The notes below the pieces were generated by a model. It did no database searches. It was not told the DNA's origin and saw only the letters and a program-made list of their open reading frames with translations. A stretch of 64,000 nt of DNA, taken from positions 1 through 64,000 of the forward strand of contig SVKB01000012.1 in the NCBI GenBank assembly GCA_015068665.1. Reading direction: 5' to 3'. Each line of letters opens with the position of its first letter. The first letter of the stretch is position 1. Source of the stretch: Oscillospiraceae bacterium. GTDB taxonomy: Bacteria > Bacillota > Clostridia > UMGS1840 > HGM11507. Below are positions 52,429 through 60,214 of the stretch, piece by piece. A program made the position numbers and the translations under genes.

Positions 52429-52989
52429 TTAGTAACGTCGTATTACACTTTTTGTTTTTGTTATTATAGTTAAAAATAAAATACAAATACTAAAATACAA
52501 ACTTATAGTTAATATAAATAAGGCCAGAACAGTACAATTTTTTATAAAGCCAATTTTAAATTTATATTTTATAACAAGAAATATATAAGCTATAAAGATA
52601 CTATAAGCAATTCCTGCAATTATAATAAGCTTAATTGGTACAATCCATGATATAATACCAATGATCATTAATATAAAGTTTTTTAATATAATGAATGGTA
52701 ACAACAAGATATTAATTTGCTCTTTATATATACATTCTACACATATAAATTCAATTATCAAATTTAGAAAATCTCGATAAACTGTATGTTCTAATCTAAA
52801 GATTAAAAAAGAGAAAAATATATTGAAAAGCATAATACCATTTAAAGGAAATCTAAAAAATAATATAACTGAACCAAGAAGTGAAGATGTTAAATAAAAT
52901 GTATTAAAAAGGTTAAAATCATAAGAAATGCTATTAATACTTTTAATATATTTTATAGGATTTTTTATTATCTCAACAAATCTTTTCAT
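52429..52989 (-). CDS. Polytopic membrane protein, intact parent of the truncated copy at 125-283
   Basis: The ATG at 52987-52989 behind GGAGG gives 186 residues with about five membrane segments (YLTSSLLGSVILFF, LFNIFFSFLIF, LLLPFIILKNFILMIIGIIS, LIIIAGIAYSIFIAYIFLVI and a final pair). No family is recognised. Immediately upstream are the last six codons of a lost gene (LNPGHGG, stop) whose 50-codon tail survives at 285-437. A polytopic immunity protein paired with a membrane- or envelope-active toxin is one reading, inferred from the neighbourhood only. Confidence 0.65.
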   Translation of the reverse strand: MKRFVEIIKNPIKYIKSINSISYDFNLFNTFYLTSSLLGSVILFFRFPLNGIMLFNIFFSFLIFRLEHTVYRDFLNLIIEFICVECIYKEQINILLLPFIILKNFILMIIGIISWIVPIKLIIIAGIAYSIFIAYIFLVIKYKFKIGFIKNCTVLALFILTISLYFSICILFLTIITKTKSVIRRY

Positions 52990-53012
52990 TTTAACCTCCA
53001 TGTCCTGGATTA
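52831..53012. repeat. 182-bp duplicate of 125-306
   Basis: The two segments agree at 180 of 182 positions by direct comparison (differences near 175/52881 and at 300/53006). They cover the last codons of the lost upstream gene, the ribosome site and the first 53 codons of the membrane protein. Confidence 0.95.
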
Positions 53013-53014
53013 AG

Positions 53015-53071
53015 GACGAGGGGCGGTTCTATTGTCCACTCGTTTCAAGACAGGAGAACCGTCCCCTTGTC
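53015..53071. repeat. GGGGACGG palindromic repeat, full copy
   Basis: GACGAGGGGCGGTTCTATTG and its inverse GAGAACCGTCCCCTTGTC. Its left end replaces the upstream gene of the 52429-52989 cassette three bases beyond the 182-bp duplicate. Confidence 0.82.
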
Positions 53072-53080
53072 TTCACCCTT

Positions 53081-53106
53081 GTCTTTCGCCCTAAGGGCGA
53101 AGAGAC
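53081..53106 (-). terminator. Hairpin containing the stop codon of the SLH gene
   Basis: GTCTTTCGCCC-TAA-GGGCGAAGAGAC is a near-perfect hairpin whose loop is the stop codon region of the 53091-53780 gene. Confidence 0.6.
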
Positions 53107-53780
53107 AAAAACTCCAAATATGTCATGCTTCGTTCTTCGTCTATACATCCATTCATATCATAATGTTGCTCGATTTTGTCATAGTATTTATATCTGCCTT
53201 GATGAACAAATCTGTTTATCAGTATTAAAAAACTCTCTGGGCTGATAAAAGCATTTTCATCATTAACAAAATTATCATATTCATATATCAATTCATACGC
53301 TTTTGCTTTTTCAATTGTACCATCATACTCCAATTCATCAGAGATTAGACATCTGACCATAAATGCTAAAGTTTCTTTAACGCTTACATTTCGTTCTGGA
53401 AAAAAGAAAATATCAGTATTTTTTCCTGTATGTGATGTTCTGTAAGTAGGATAGTCAACCATACACTCTTCTCCGTATGCAATTTTAGCACGATATGCGC
53501 ATCCATAATACGAATATGGGTGTGTATCAACAAAAGCCGTATAATCAGCTCCATTAAATAGTGAAATTATCTGATCTGTTAATCCTATACATCTCATTAT
53601 TGCTATTAAGCATTCTTTACGTGTAACTGTACTAGAATTAGAAAAATAATCTTCATTCATAATATTTAATTCTATTAACTTATTTTTTATTTTTCTAAAG
53701 GAATAATCTTCTGCATATACATTTAATAATGGCCCAATTAATAATGAGATTATTAAAACCCAAAAAACAAATTTCTTCAT
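53091..53780 (-). CDS. Secreted protein with S-layer homology-like modules
   Basis: The 229-residue protein has a signal peptide (FVFWVLIISLLIGPLLNVYA) and SLH-like modules: VTRKECLIAIMRCIGL with FVDTHPYSYYGCAYRAKIAYG, then NVSVKETLAFMVRCLI, then FISPESFLILINRFV. SLH modules bind secondary wall polymers. It lies in the island between two palindromic repeats, and its ATG overlaps the TGA of a short upstream frame (LERVLI) cut by the repeat at 53799. A surface role is likely; an immunity role is possible but speculative. Confidence 0.72.
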   Translation of the reverse strand: MKKFVFWVLIISLLIGPLLNVYAEDYSFRKIKNKLIELNIMNEDYFSNSSTVTRKECLIAIMRCIGLTDQIISLFNGADYTAFVDTHPYSYYGCAYRAKIAYGEECMVDYPTYRTSHTGKNTDIFFFPERNVSVKETLAFMVRCLISDELEYDGTIEKAKAYELIYEYDNFVNDENAFISPESFLILINRFVHQGRYKYYDKIEQHYDMNGCIDEERSMTYLEFLSLRP

Positions 53781-53798
53781 ATTAACACCCTCTCTAAA

Positions 53799-53821
53799 GA
53801 CAAGGGGACGGTTCTGTTGTC
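53799..53821. repeat. GGGGACGG palindromic repeat next to the transposase remnant
   Basis: GACAAGGGGACGGTTCTGTT followed by GTC. It ends three bases before the stop of the RAYT remnant, the normal place for a REP beside its transposase gene. Confidence 0.8.
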
Positions 53822-53824
53822 TTG

Positions 53825-54202
53825 CTATATTTTCTCCACAATCCCCTTGCTAACTCCCGTCAGCCTGCTTATTTGTCCTATTGATAATCCCTTATGTTTC
53901 ATTTTCTTTATACATTTATTTCGTTCATCTTGTCCGAATAATTGCAATTCCGTTGTATTATCACATCCGGTTATTTTCTTTATTATCTTCTTTGCATCTT
54001 CATCACTCATTCTGAATACAAAGCCTTCTGAATCCAAACATTTATCGTCATTTTTTTCATTATTGTATACGATAAATCCTTCTTTATTTATCATTCCATA
54101 TATAAATTCTTTACCTATTAATTCAATACCATCTCTTACATATTCATTATAACTCGAATATTTATATTCGTCAATCCTGTTTACTATTTCTGCTTTTTTC
54201 TC
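53825..54202 (-). pseudogene. C-terminal half of a REP-associated tyrosine transposase (RAYT)
   Basis: The frame contains YSSYNEYVRDG, FVFRMSDEDAKKIIKKITGC and a final GLSIGQISRLTGVSKGIVEK. These match the C-terminal region and HTH of firmicute IS200-like RAYT proteins as I know them. The N-terminal catalytic HUH domain is missing; the frame upstream of 54203 runs into hairpin repeats. RAYTs move or process palindromic REP sequences, and the palindrome at 53799 abuts the stop codon. The remnant itself cannot be active. Confidence 0.78.
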
Positions 54203-54324
54203 GTTCCGAAGGAACATATCGAGTGCAAAGCACATATCGAGCAATTTTAATTGCATATCGAGTTGCTAAGAGCAACATATCGAAAATTCCGCAGGGATTT
54301 ATATCAAGCGTTGTCCACCCAACA
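54203..54324. repeat. Five tandem hairpins joined by an ATATCGA linker
   Basis: Hairpins GTTCC-GAA-GGAAC, GTGC-AAA-GCAC, GCAATT-TT-AATTGC, TTGCT-AAG-AGCAA and AAATTCC-GCA-GGGATTT are separated by ATATCGA(G) each time. Stem sequences differ completely while length and linker stay constant. The array ends with GTTG/CAAC and joins the rplL terminator. Confidence 0.8.
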
Positions 54325-54325
54325 A

Positions 54326-54358
54326 AAAAAGCTTTCGGAATAATTCCGAAAGCTTTTT
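54326..54358 (-). terminator. Terminator of the rplJ-rplL operon
   Basis: AAAAAGCTTTCGGAAT pairs with ATTCCGAAAGCTTTTT, 16 bases after the rplL stop. Confidence 0.92.
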
Positions 54359-54374
54359 AGCTTTAAGTATCAAA

Positions 54375-54752
54375 TTACTTTAATTCTACAGTTGCGCCTG
54401 CAGCAGTAAGCTTTTCTTTGATAGCTTCAGCATCTTCCTTAGAAGCACCTTCTTTGATTGTAGCAGGAACGCCTTCAACCATTTCTTTTGCTTCCTTAAG
54501 ACCTAAGCCTGTTAATTCTCTAACAACCTTGATAACGTCTAATTTCTTGTCGCCGAAAGCTGTCATAACAACGTCGAATTCAGATTTTTCAGCAGCACCT
54601 GCAGCGCCTGCATCACCTGCAGCAGGAGCAGCAACAGCCATAGCAGAAGCGCTTACGCCGAATTCTTCTTCTAAAGCCTTTACTAATTCGTTTAATTCTA
54701 ATACTTTTAATTCTTTGATTTCATCCATGATTTTTGTGATAATTTCACTCAT
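54375..54752 (-). CDS. rplL: 50S ribosomal protein L7/L12
   Basis: The 125-residue stalk protein has the N-terminal dimer helix pair ([20 protein letters not shown]), an Ala-rich hinge and the C-terminal factor-binding domain ([20 protein letters not shown], ending AAGATVELK). Length is standard. It follows rplJ by 45 bases in the usual L10-L12 pair. Confidence 0.97.
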   Translation of the reverse strand: MSEIITKIMDEIKELKVLELNELVKALEEEFGVSASAMAVAAPAAGDAGAAGAAEKSEFDVVMTAFGDKKLDVIKVVRELTGLGLKEAKEMVEGVPATIKEGASKEDAEAIKEKLTAAGATVELK

Positions 54753-54797
54753 TTTTCTTTACCTCCAAATATTTTATTTTTTTAAATTACTTTTTTA

Positions 54798-55301
54798 TTA
54801 CGCTTCTTCAGAAGCAGCTTTTTTTGCGATCTGATCAATAACAACCGCAAGCTTTGTAAGCGGAGAATTGATTCCACATACAACCTGAGCGATAAGAGTA
54901 TCTTTGCCCGGAATCTTACCTAAAGCAACTACCTCTTCCTTAGACATAACCTCACCGTCTAAGAAGCCCATTTTAACTTCAAGCTTATCGTTTGTTTTTG
55001 CGAAGTCACCGATGATTTTTGCAGCGATTACTTCGTCATTTGCCAATGCAAGAGCAGTGGGCTTTTCTAAGCATACGCATAAACCGTCAAGATTTGTTTC
55101 TTCAACAGCACGTCTGATAAGAGTATTTTTGATAACCTTATATTCAACGCCTGCTTCTCTTAAGGTTTTACGAAGCTTTGTATCTTCTTCAACAGAAAGA
55201 CCCTGATAGTCAACCAGGACACCTGCTGTTGCAGCTGCGATTTTTTCTTTAAGCTCTGCAACTACCTGCTGTTTTGCAGCAATAATTTTTGCACTTGCCA
55301 T
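54798..55301 (-). CDS. rplJ: 50S ribosomal protein L10
   Basis: The 167-residue protein begins ASAKIIAAKQQVVAELKEKI, has GVLVDYQGLSVEEDTKLRK and EYKVIKNTLIRRAVEET, and ends in the helical region that binds L12 dimers. L10 also regulates its own operon by binding the leader just upstream. Length is normal. Confidence 0.97.
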   Translation of the reverse strand: MASAKIIAAKQQVVAELKEKIAAATAGVLVDYQGLSVEEDTKLRKTLREAGVEYKVIKNTLIRRAVEETNLDGLCVCLEKPTALALANDEVIAAKIIGDFAKTNDKLEVKMGFLDGEVMSKEEVVALGKIPGKDTLIAQVVCGINSPLTKLAVVIDQIAKKAASEEA

Positions 55302-55331
55302 TTATATTTCACCTCCGACATAAATATTAAA

Positions 55332-55435
55332 AACCCTTTCCGAAGCATACGGAAAGGGTTATAAGTTCACCACTAATAAACCATTCCTCAATAGGATTTA
55401 CGGCATAGCCACCTATCGTCTTCGGACTGATAACA
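55332..55435 (-). ncRNA. Ribosomal protein L10 leader with attenuator
   Basis: Between the internal promoter and rplJ the minus-strand transcript contains CCGAAGACGATAGGTGG, typical of L10 leaders, and ends in a terminator hairpin AACCCTTTCCG/CGGAAAGGGTT followed by TTTTT (55332-55360). L10 complex binding is known to control such leaders. Confidence 0.82.
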
Positions 55436-55440
55436 TTATG

Positions 55441-55469
55441 ATTATAGCAAATCAATCTCTATTTGTCAA
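55441..55469 (-). promoter_or_regulatory. Internal promoter of rplJ-rplL
   Basis: Consensus TTGACA (55464-55469), 17 bases, TATAAT (55441-55446). It lies just after the rplA stop codon. Confidence 0.9.
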
Positions 55470-55471
55470 GA

Positions 55472-56167
55472 TTAATTTGTAAATTTAGCGCTGTTAATTT
55501 TAATACCGGGGCCCATTGTAGAAGCAATAGCAACACTTCTTAAATACTGACCCTTTGCAGCAGCAGGCTTAGCCTTAACAACTGCATTAATTAATGCGGT
55601 AAAGTTTTCAGCAATTTTTTCGCCGCCGAAGGAAACCTTTCCGATTGGGCAGTGAATAATGTTTGTTTTGTCAAGACGGTATTCAATTTTACCGCTCTTT
55701 AATTCGGCAATTGCTTTAGTAACGTCCATTGTAACTGTACCTGCTTTTGGGTTAGGCATTAAACCCTTAGGACCTAAGATTTTACCGATTCTACCAACAA
55801 CACCCATCATATCGGGAGTTGCAACGATAACATCGAAATCAAACCAGTTTTCGCCCTGGATTTTTGCAACTAATTCTTCAGCACCAACATAGTCAGCACC
55901 GTTTTCTTCAGCTTCCTTAGCCTTATCGCCCTTTGCAAATACTAATACCTTGGGAACCTTACCTGTTCCGTGAGGAAGTACAATTGCACCTCTAACCTGC
56001 TGATCAGCGTGACGTGAGTCAACACCTAATTTAATGTGCGCTTCAACAGTTTCATCAAATTTTGCTTTAGCTGCGCTAACAACTAATGCACAAGCTTCAT
56101 CAACATCATAAAGCTTTGCAGAATCAATAAGCTTTGCGCTTTCCTGATAATTCTTTCCTCTTTTCAT
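55472..56167 (-). CDS. rplA: 50S ribosomal protein L1
   Basis: The 231-residue protein has the family patterns [20 protein letters not shown] (near residue 42), [31 protein letters not shown] and the C-terminal [17 protein letters not shown]. It binds the mobile L1 stalk of 23S rRNA and often represses its own mRNA. Length is standard. Confidence 0.97.
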   Translation of the reverse strand: MKRGKNYQESAKLIDSAKLYDVDEACALVVSAAKAKFDETVEAHIKLGVDSRHADQQVRGAIVLPHGTGKVPKVLVFAKGDKAKEAEENGADYVGAEELVAKIQGENWFDFDVIVATPDMMGVVGRIGKILGPKGLMPNPKAGTVTMDVTKAIAELKSGKIEYRLDKTNIIHCPIGKVSFGGEKIAENFTALINAVVKAKPAAAKGQYLRSVAIASTMGPGIKINSAKFTN

Positions 56168-56182
56168 TTTTAAAACCTCCTT

Positions 56183-56213
56183 GTGGTTAAAATTCGGGAT
56201 TTTACCCTCCCAC
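56183..56213 (-). promoter_or_regulatory. Probable L1-binding site in the rplA leader
   Basis: The transcript segment GTGGGAGGG ... CCCGAATTTTAACCAC precedes the rplA ribosome site. GGTGGGAG is the L1-binding sequence of 23S rRNA, and the same layout occurs before rplK. Translational feedback by L1 is the likely meaning. Confidence 0.68.
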
Positions 56214-56223
56214 TTTTCGACTG

Positions 56224-56649
56224 TTAGTCTTTGACAACAATGCCCATACTTCTTGCTGTTCCTGCGATCATACTCATAGCAGCTTCAATACTTGCAGCAT
56301 TAAGGTCAGGCATCTTCTGTTCAGCAATTTTTCTTACTTCTTCAGAGCTGATTGTTGCAACCTTTGTTTTGTTAGGTACACCAGAACCGCTGTCAATCTT
56401 ACATGCTTTCTTAAGAAGCACTGCAGCCGGTGGAGTTTTTGTGATAAAACTGAAAGACTTATCCTGATATACTGTAATAACTACAGGGATAACAAGACCC
56501 ATGTCGTTCTTTGTTTTTTCGTTAAACTCTTTGCAGAATTGCATAATGTTAACACCATGTTGACCAAGAGCAGGACCAACCGGTGGAGCAGGATTTGCTT
56601 TTCCTGCTTCGATCTGAAGCTTAATAAAGCCCGTAACTTTCTGTGCCAC
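56224..56649 (-). CDS. rplK: 50S ribosomal protein L11
   Basis: The 141-residue protein has [20 protein letters not shown] near the start, [15 protein letters not shown] and the C-terminal RNA-binding domain with [19 protein letters not shown]. The start codon is GTG at 56647-56649 with GGAGGTG upstream. L11 binds the GTPase-associated centre of 23S rRNA. Confidence 0.97.
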   Translation of the reverse strand: MAQKVTGFIKLQIEAGKANPAPPVGPALGQHGVNIMQFCKEFNEKTKNDMGLVIPVVITVYQDKSFSFITKTPPAAVLLKKACKIDSGSGVPNKTKVATISSEEVRKIAEQKMPDLNAASIEAAMSMIAGTARSMGIVVKD

Positions 56650-56673
56650 GATAACACACCTCCATTAAAAACT

Positions 56674-56709
56674 GTGGTAAATTTCGGGTAGAATTTAAAA
56701 CCCTCCCAC
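56674..56709 (-). promoter_or_regulatory. Probable L1-binding site in the rplK leader
   Basis: GTGGGAGGG ... CCCGAAATTTACCAC in the transcript repeats the layout found before rplA. A separate hairpin GCATTTTC/GAAAATGC stands just upstream, directly after nusG. Confidence 0.65.
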
Positions 56710-56771
56710 GGCATTTTCCTCTTGAAAATGCACCTTCTATAAACACGCTCAAAATGAGCATATTTAACTGA

Positions 56772-57296
56772 TTAATTAAGCTCAACTCCAGTATAAGGAA
56801 CACGGATAGAAACTTCCTTGGAGCCCATCAGTATTTTAACTGTGATTTCCTGTTCCTCTTCATCAACGGACTGAACCTCTCCGATATAATCGGGGAATAA
56901 ACCTTCGGTGATACGCACTGTATCCCCTACCTTAATGCTTACCTTATTTGAAGCACTGTCAAGGCTTAGATTTGCAATTTCCTCTTCGGATAATTCAACA
57001 GGCTCTGAACCGGGGCCGACAAAGCTTGTCACGCCTCTTGTATTACGCACAATATACCATGTTTCACTATCCATTACCATTTTAACAAACAGGTAACCGG
57101 GAAAAAGCTTTCTTTTGGACTCTTTCTGAGTGCCATCCTCTTTAACCTCGACAACATCCTCCTCAGGAAGACGCACTTCAAGAATTTTATCGTGAAGCTC
57201 AAGGTTATCAACGGTTTTTTCTATGTTGGTTTTCACCTTATTCTCATAGCCGGAATAAGTGTGAATTACATACCATTTTGCATTAGCATTTTCCAT
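56772..57296 (-). CDS. nusG: Transcription termination/antitermination factor NusG
   Basis: The 174-residue protein has the NGN domain (AKWYVIHTYSGYENKVKTNI, KLFPGYLFVKMVMDSETWY, VRNTRGVTSFVG) and a C-terminal KOW domain (GDTVRITEGLFPDYIGEVQS). It binds RNA polymerase and modulates pausing. Position between secE and rplK is the normal order. Confidence 0.97.
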   Translation of the reverse strand: MENANAKWYVIHTYSGYENKVKTNIEKTVDNLELHDKILEVRLPEEDVVEVKEDGTQKESKRKLFPGYLFVKMVMDSETWYIVRNTRGVTSFVGPGSEPVELSEEEIANLSLDSASNKVSIKVGDTVRITEGLFPDYIGEVQSVDEEEQEITVKILMGSKEVSIRVPYTGVELN

Positions 57297-57329
57297 AATA
57301 ACTCACAGTAAAAGTACTGCCCCTCCTTA

Positions 57330-57548
57330 TTATTTTGTAACCCACTGAATAAGGCCAAACTTGAACGCATAGTCAAGCAAAGCAATTATCGCGCAGAACA
57401 AAACAACAACAGCAATAACAATCATTGTGTTTTTAGCAACCTGTTTCCATGTAGGCCAAACTATTTTTTTGAATTCTGATTTAGTAGCTTTGAAAGCTTT
57501 AACCAGCTTGTTTTCTTTTTTAGCTCCGGCTTTGTTCATCATTTTCAT
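57330..57548 (-). CDS. secE: Preprotein translocase subunit SecE
   Basis: The 72-residue protein has the cytoplasmic amphipathic helix (FKATKSEFKKIVWPTWKQV) and a single membrane segment (TMIVIAVVVLFCAIIALLDY). SecE clamps the SecY channel. It lies between rpmG and nusG. Confidence 0.96.
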   Translation of the reverse strand: MKMMNKAGAKKENKLVKAFKATKSEFKKIVWPTWKQVAKNTMIVIAVVVLFCAIIALLDYAFKFGLIQWVTK

Positions 57549-57578
57549 ACACTCCTTACATAATTAGTGGAACACAAA

Positions 57579-57728
57579 CTATTTTGTTTCCTTGTGTAGT
57601 GTGTGTTTTTTACAGAATCTGCAGTATTTCTTAAGCTCTAATCTGTCCGGGGTATTCTTCTTGTTTTTGATTTTGTCGTAATTTCTCTGTTTACATTCAG
57701 AGCATGCTAATGTAATTTTAACTCTCAT
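57579..57728 (-). CDS. rpmG: 50S ribosomal protein L33
   Basis: A 49-residue protein read directly from the DNA: it begins [18 protein letters not shown], has [12 protein letters not shown], and ends [12 protein letters not shown]. The two Cys pairs (CSEC and CRFC) mark the zinc-binding type. The ATG at 57726-57728 follows GGAGGTG. It is the first gene of the secE-nusG ribosomal operon. Confidence 0.96.
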   Translation of the reverse strand: MRVKITLACSECKQRNYDKIKNKKNTPDRLELKKYCRFCKKHTLHKETK

Positions 57729-57807
57729 TAGTTTTACACCTCCAACGGTTTATTAATAGCAAAAAGGGCATAACAAAAAAAAGACCTTTTTCGCTAAGGC
57801 ATAGTAG

Positions 57808-57836
57808 AGTATAACACAGTTTTTTTGTTAAGTCAA
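57808..57836 (-). promoter_or_regulatory. Promoter of rpmG-secE-nusG-rplKA
   Basis: TTGACT (57831-57836), 17 bases, TATACT (57808-57813), 80 bases before the rpmG start. Confidence 0.85.
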
Positions 57837-57871
57837 TACCTTTTTTCTATTTTTTTGCATTTTTTTAAAGA

Positions 57872-57906
57872 GTATCCGTCCCACCTTTTTACAGAGGGAC
57901 GGGTAC
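57872..57906 (-). terminator. Terminator of recA
   Basis: GTACCCGTCCC pairs with GGGACGGATAC (minus strand), followed by CTCTTTAAAAAAA; it lies 32 bases after the recA stop. Confidence 0.82.
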
Positions 57907-57938
57907 ATCTTTATATATGTATATAATATTATAATGTA

Positions 57939-58967
57939 CTATTCATTAATATCTTCTTCGGCATCATTCTTGCCCGGCAGATATATAGCCTTAACCTTTT
58001 CTTCAACCTCACTGAAGATTTCAATATTTTCTTCAAGGTATCTTTTGGCATTTTCTCTGCCCTGACCTATTTTAGTTTCGCCGTAATTAAACCAGGCGCC
58101 GCTCTTCTGAATAATATTTTCCTTAACGGCAAGGTCGATAAGACAGCCTGATTTAGAAGCGCCCTGACCGAACATAAGGTCAAATTCGCCTTCCTTAAAG
58201 GGAGGAGAAACCTTATTCTTAACCATTTTAACCTTAACCTTGTTACCCTTAAGCTCACCGCCATCCTTGATGGCTTCAATTCTTTTAACCTCCATTCGCA
58301 TGGTTGAATAGAATTTAAGAGCCTTACCGCCTGTGGTGGTTTCGGTAGGACCGTAGGAAAATCCTGTAGACATTTTTTCTCTTAGCTGATTGATAAAGAT
58401 TGCAGCTGTTTTTGTTTTACTTATTACGCTTGTAAGCTTTCTCATAGCCTTGGACATAAGTCTTGCGTGAAGACCCATTTTGATATCGGTCATCTCACCG
58501 TCAATTTCATCCTTTGGAACAAGAGCTGCAACCGAGTCGATAACAATAACATCAATCGCATTACTTCTTATTAAAGCTTCGGCAATTTCAAGAGCCTGCT
58601 CACCGTTATCCGGCTGAGAAACAAGCAGGGAATCAATATCTACCCCCAGCTGCTCTGCATATACGGGGTCAAGTGCATGCTCTGCGTCAATAAAGGCTGC
58701 TTCACCGCCCATTTTCTGACACTCAGCGATTATATGAAGGGCAACTGTGGTTTTACCTGAGGATTCCTGACCGTAAAGCTCAACAATTCTTCCTCTTGGA
58801 ATACCTCCGATACCGGTTGCGATATCCACTGATAAAATACCTGTCGGGATAACCTCAACATTCATAGCTGAATTCTGACCAAGTCGCATTATAGCGCCCT
58901 TACCGAACTGTTTTTCTATCTGCAAAAGTGCAGCATCCAATGCCTTTTTCTTTTCAACATCTGCCAT
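57939..58967 (-). CDS. recA: Recombinase RecA
   Basis: RecA carries out strand exchange and activates the SOS response. The 342-residue protein has the Walker A motif [34 protein letters not shown], and [21 protein letters not shown], with an acidic C-terminus. Length is standard. cinA lies 16 bases upstream, as in many firmicutes. No clear LexA box was seen in front, so SOS control may act on an upstream promoter. Confidence 0.98.
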   Translation of the reverse strand: MADVEKKKALDAALLQIEKQFGKGAIMRLGQNSAMNVEVIPTGILSVDIATGIGGIPRGRIVELYGQESSGKTTVALHIIAECQKMGGEAAFIDAEHALDPVYAEQLGVDIDSLLVSQPDNGEQALEIAEALIRSNAIDVIVIDSVAALVPKDEIDGEMTDIKMGLHARLMSKAMRKLTSVISKTKTAAIFINQLREKMSTGFSYGPTETTTGGKALKFYSTMRMEVKRIEAIKDGGELKGNKVKVKMVKNKVSPPFKEGEFDLMFGQGASKSGCLIDLAVKENIIQKSGAWFNYGETKIGQGRENAKRYLEENIEIFSEVEEKVKAIYLPGKNDAEEDINE

Positions 58968-58983
58968 TTTTAATACCTTCCTT

Positions 58984-60213
58984 CTATTTTAAATAATTTA
59001 TTAATGCCGAAAGCACGGCGTTCACTGTGCTTTGTCTTACCTTTTCACGGTTACCTCTGAAATGGAATCTTTTGGTGACTGTTGAGGTGGGAGTGGAAAA
59101 TCCCATATATACAAGTCCGACAGGCTTTTCATCGCTTCCTCCGCCGGGGCCTGCAATACCAGTTACGCTGATTCCGATATCTGCACCCGAAAGACATCTT
59201 ACCCCTTTAGCCATCTGATGGGCAACCTCCTCGGACACGGCACCCACCTTACTTAAAGCTATGGGAGAAACGCCCACAAGTCGGGATTTCATTTCATTTG
59301 AATAGGTTACCATTCCGCAATCGAACACATCGGATGCCCCGGGAACATCAGTTATTGTTTTTGAAATAAACCCACCGGTACAGGATTCGCAGAAGGAAAC
59401 CTTCATTCCCTTTTTCTTAAGAAGCTCTACTGCTTTTCCCGACAAAGTATCCGAATCGTAACCGTATATATATTTAGAAAATCTTATTTCCACCTTTTCA
59501 AGATAGGGGGCAAGGATTTTCTGAGCTTCTTCCATTGTATTTCCTTCAGCGGTAAGCTTCACATGACATTCCCCTGTTTTGGCATAAGTGGCAATAATGG
59601 GGTTTTTAACCTTTAAAATAAGATCCTTAAGGTCATTTTCAACAAAGGACTCACCTATTCCCGAAAGCTTTACCGTTCTCTCCAGGATGAACTTTCCTGT
59701 TTTATTTATAAGATAGGGCTTTATCTTATTTTCAAACATAGGCTTTAATTCATTGGGAGGTCCCGGAAGAAGAATAAAGGTTTTACCGTCCTTTTCAAGG
59801 AGTATTCCGGGGGCGGTACCGTTATCGTTATCAATGGGATTGCTTCCCTCGATTATATCCGCCTGACTTAAGTTGTTTTCAGTCATTACCCTTCCCGTTT
59901 TTTCGAAATAGTCTTTTATTTTAAGGGCGATTTTCTCATCCCTTACAAGCTTAAGTCCGTTTACAGAGGCAACCTCCTCCTTGGTAAAATCGTCATAAGT
60001 GGGACCAAGTCCGCCAATGGTAATTATAAGGTCGCTTCTTTCCTTTGCAAGCGTAAGTGCCTGACGGATGGTTTCATCATCATCACGTACACTGACGCGA
60101 AACATCACATCTATTCCCAAGGAAATAAGCTCTTTTGAAAGGTAGGGGGCATTGGTATCAATTATATCACCTGTTACAACCTCTGTTCCTACCGAAATAA
60201 TTTCACAAATCAA
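58984..60213 (-). CDS. cinA: CinA family protein (competence/damage-inducible, NMN deamidase domain)
   Basis: The 409-residue protein has the N-terminal MoaB-like domain ([35 protein letters not shown]) and the C-terminal PncC-type domain ([38 protein letters not shown]), which in homologues hydrolyses NMN or related pyrophosphates. The start is a TTG at 60211-60213 with GGAGG seven bases upstream. It lies one base after thiI and just before recA. Confidence 0.94.
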   Translation of the reverse strand: MICEIISVGTEVVTGDIIDTNAPYLSKELISLGIDVMFRVSVRDDDETIRQALTLAKERSDLIITIGGLGPTYDDFTKEEVASVNGLKLVRDEKIALKIKDYFEKTGRVMTENNLSQADIIEGSNPIDNDNGTAPGILLEKDGKTFILLPGPPNELKPMFENKIKPYLINKTGKFILERTVKLSGIGESFVENDLKDLILKVKNPIIATYAKTGECHVKLTAEGNTMEEAQKILAPYLEKVEIRFSKYIYGYDSDTLSGKAVELLKKKGMKVSFCESCTGGFISKTITDVPGASDVFDCGMVTYSNEMKSRLVGVSPIALSKVGAVSEEVAHQMAKGVRCLSGADIGISVTGIAGPGGGSDEKPVGLVYMGFSTPTSTVTKRFHFRGNREKVRQSTVNAVLSALINYLK

Positions 60214-60214
60214 T

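Noticed and set aside
54204-54256. N-terminal part of the 143-codon frame at 53825-54256
   Set aside because: These codons are translations of the ATATCGA hairpin array, not part of the RAYT protein.
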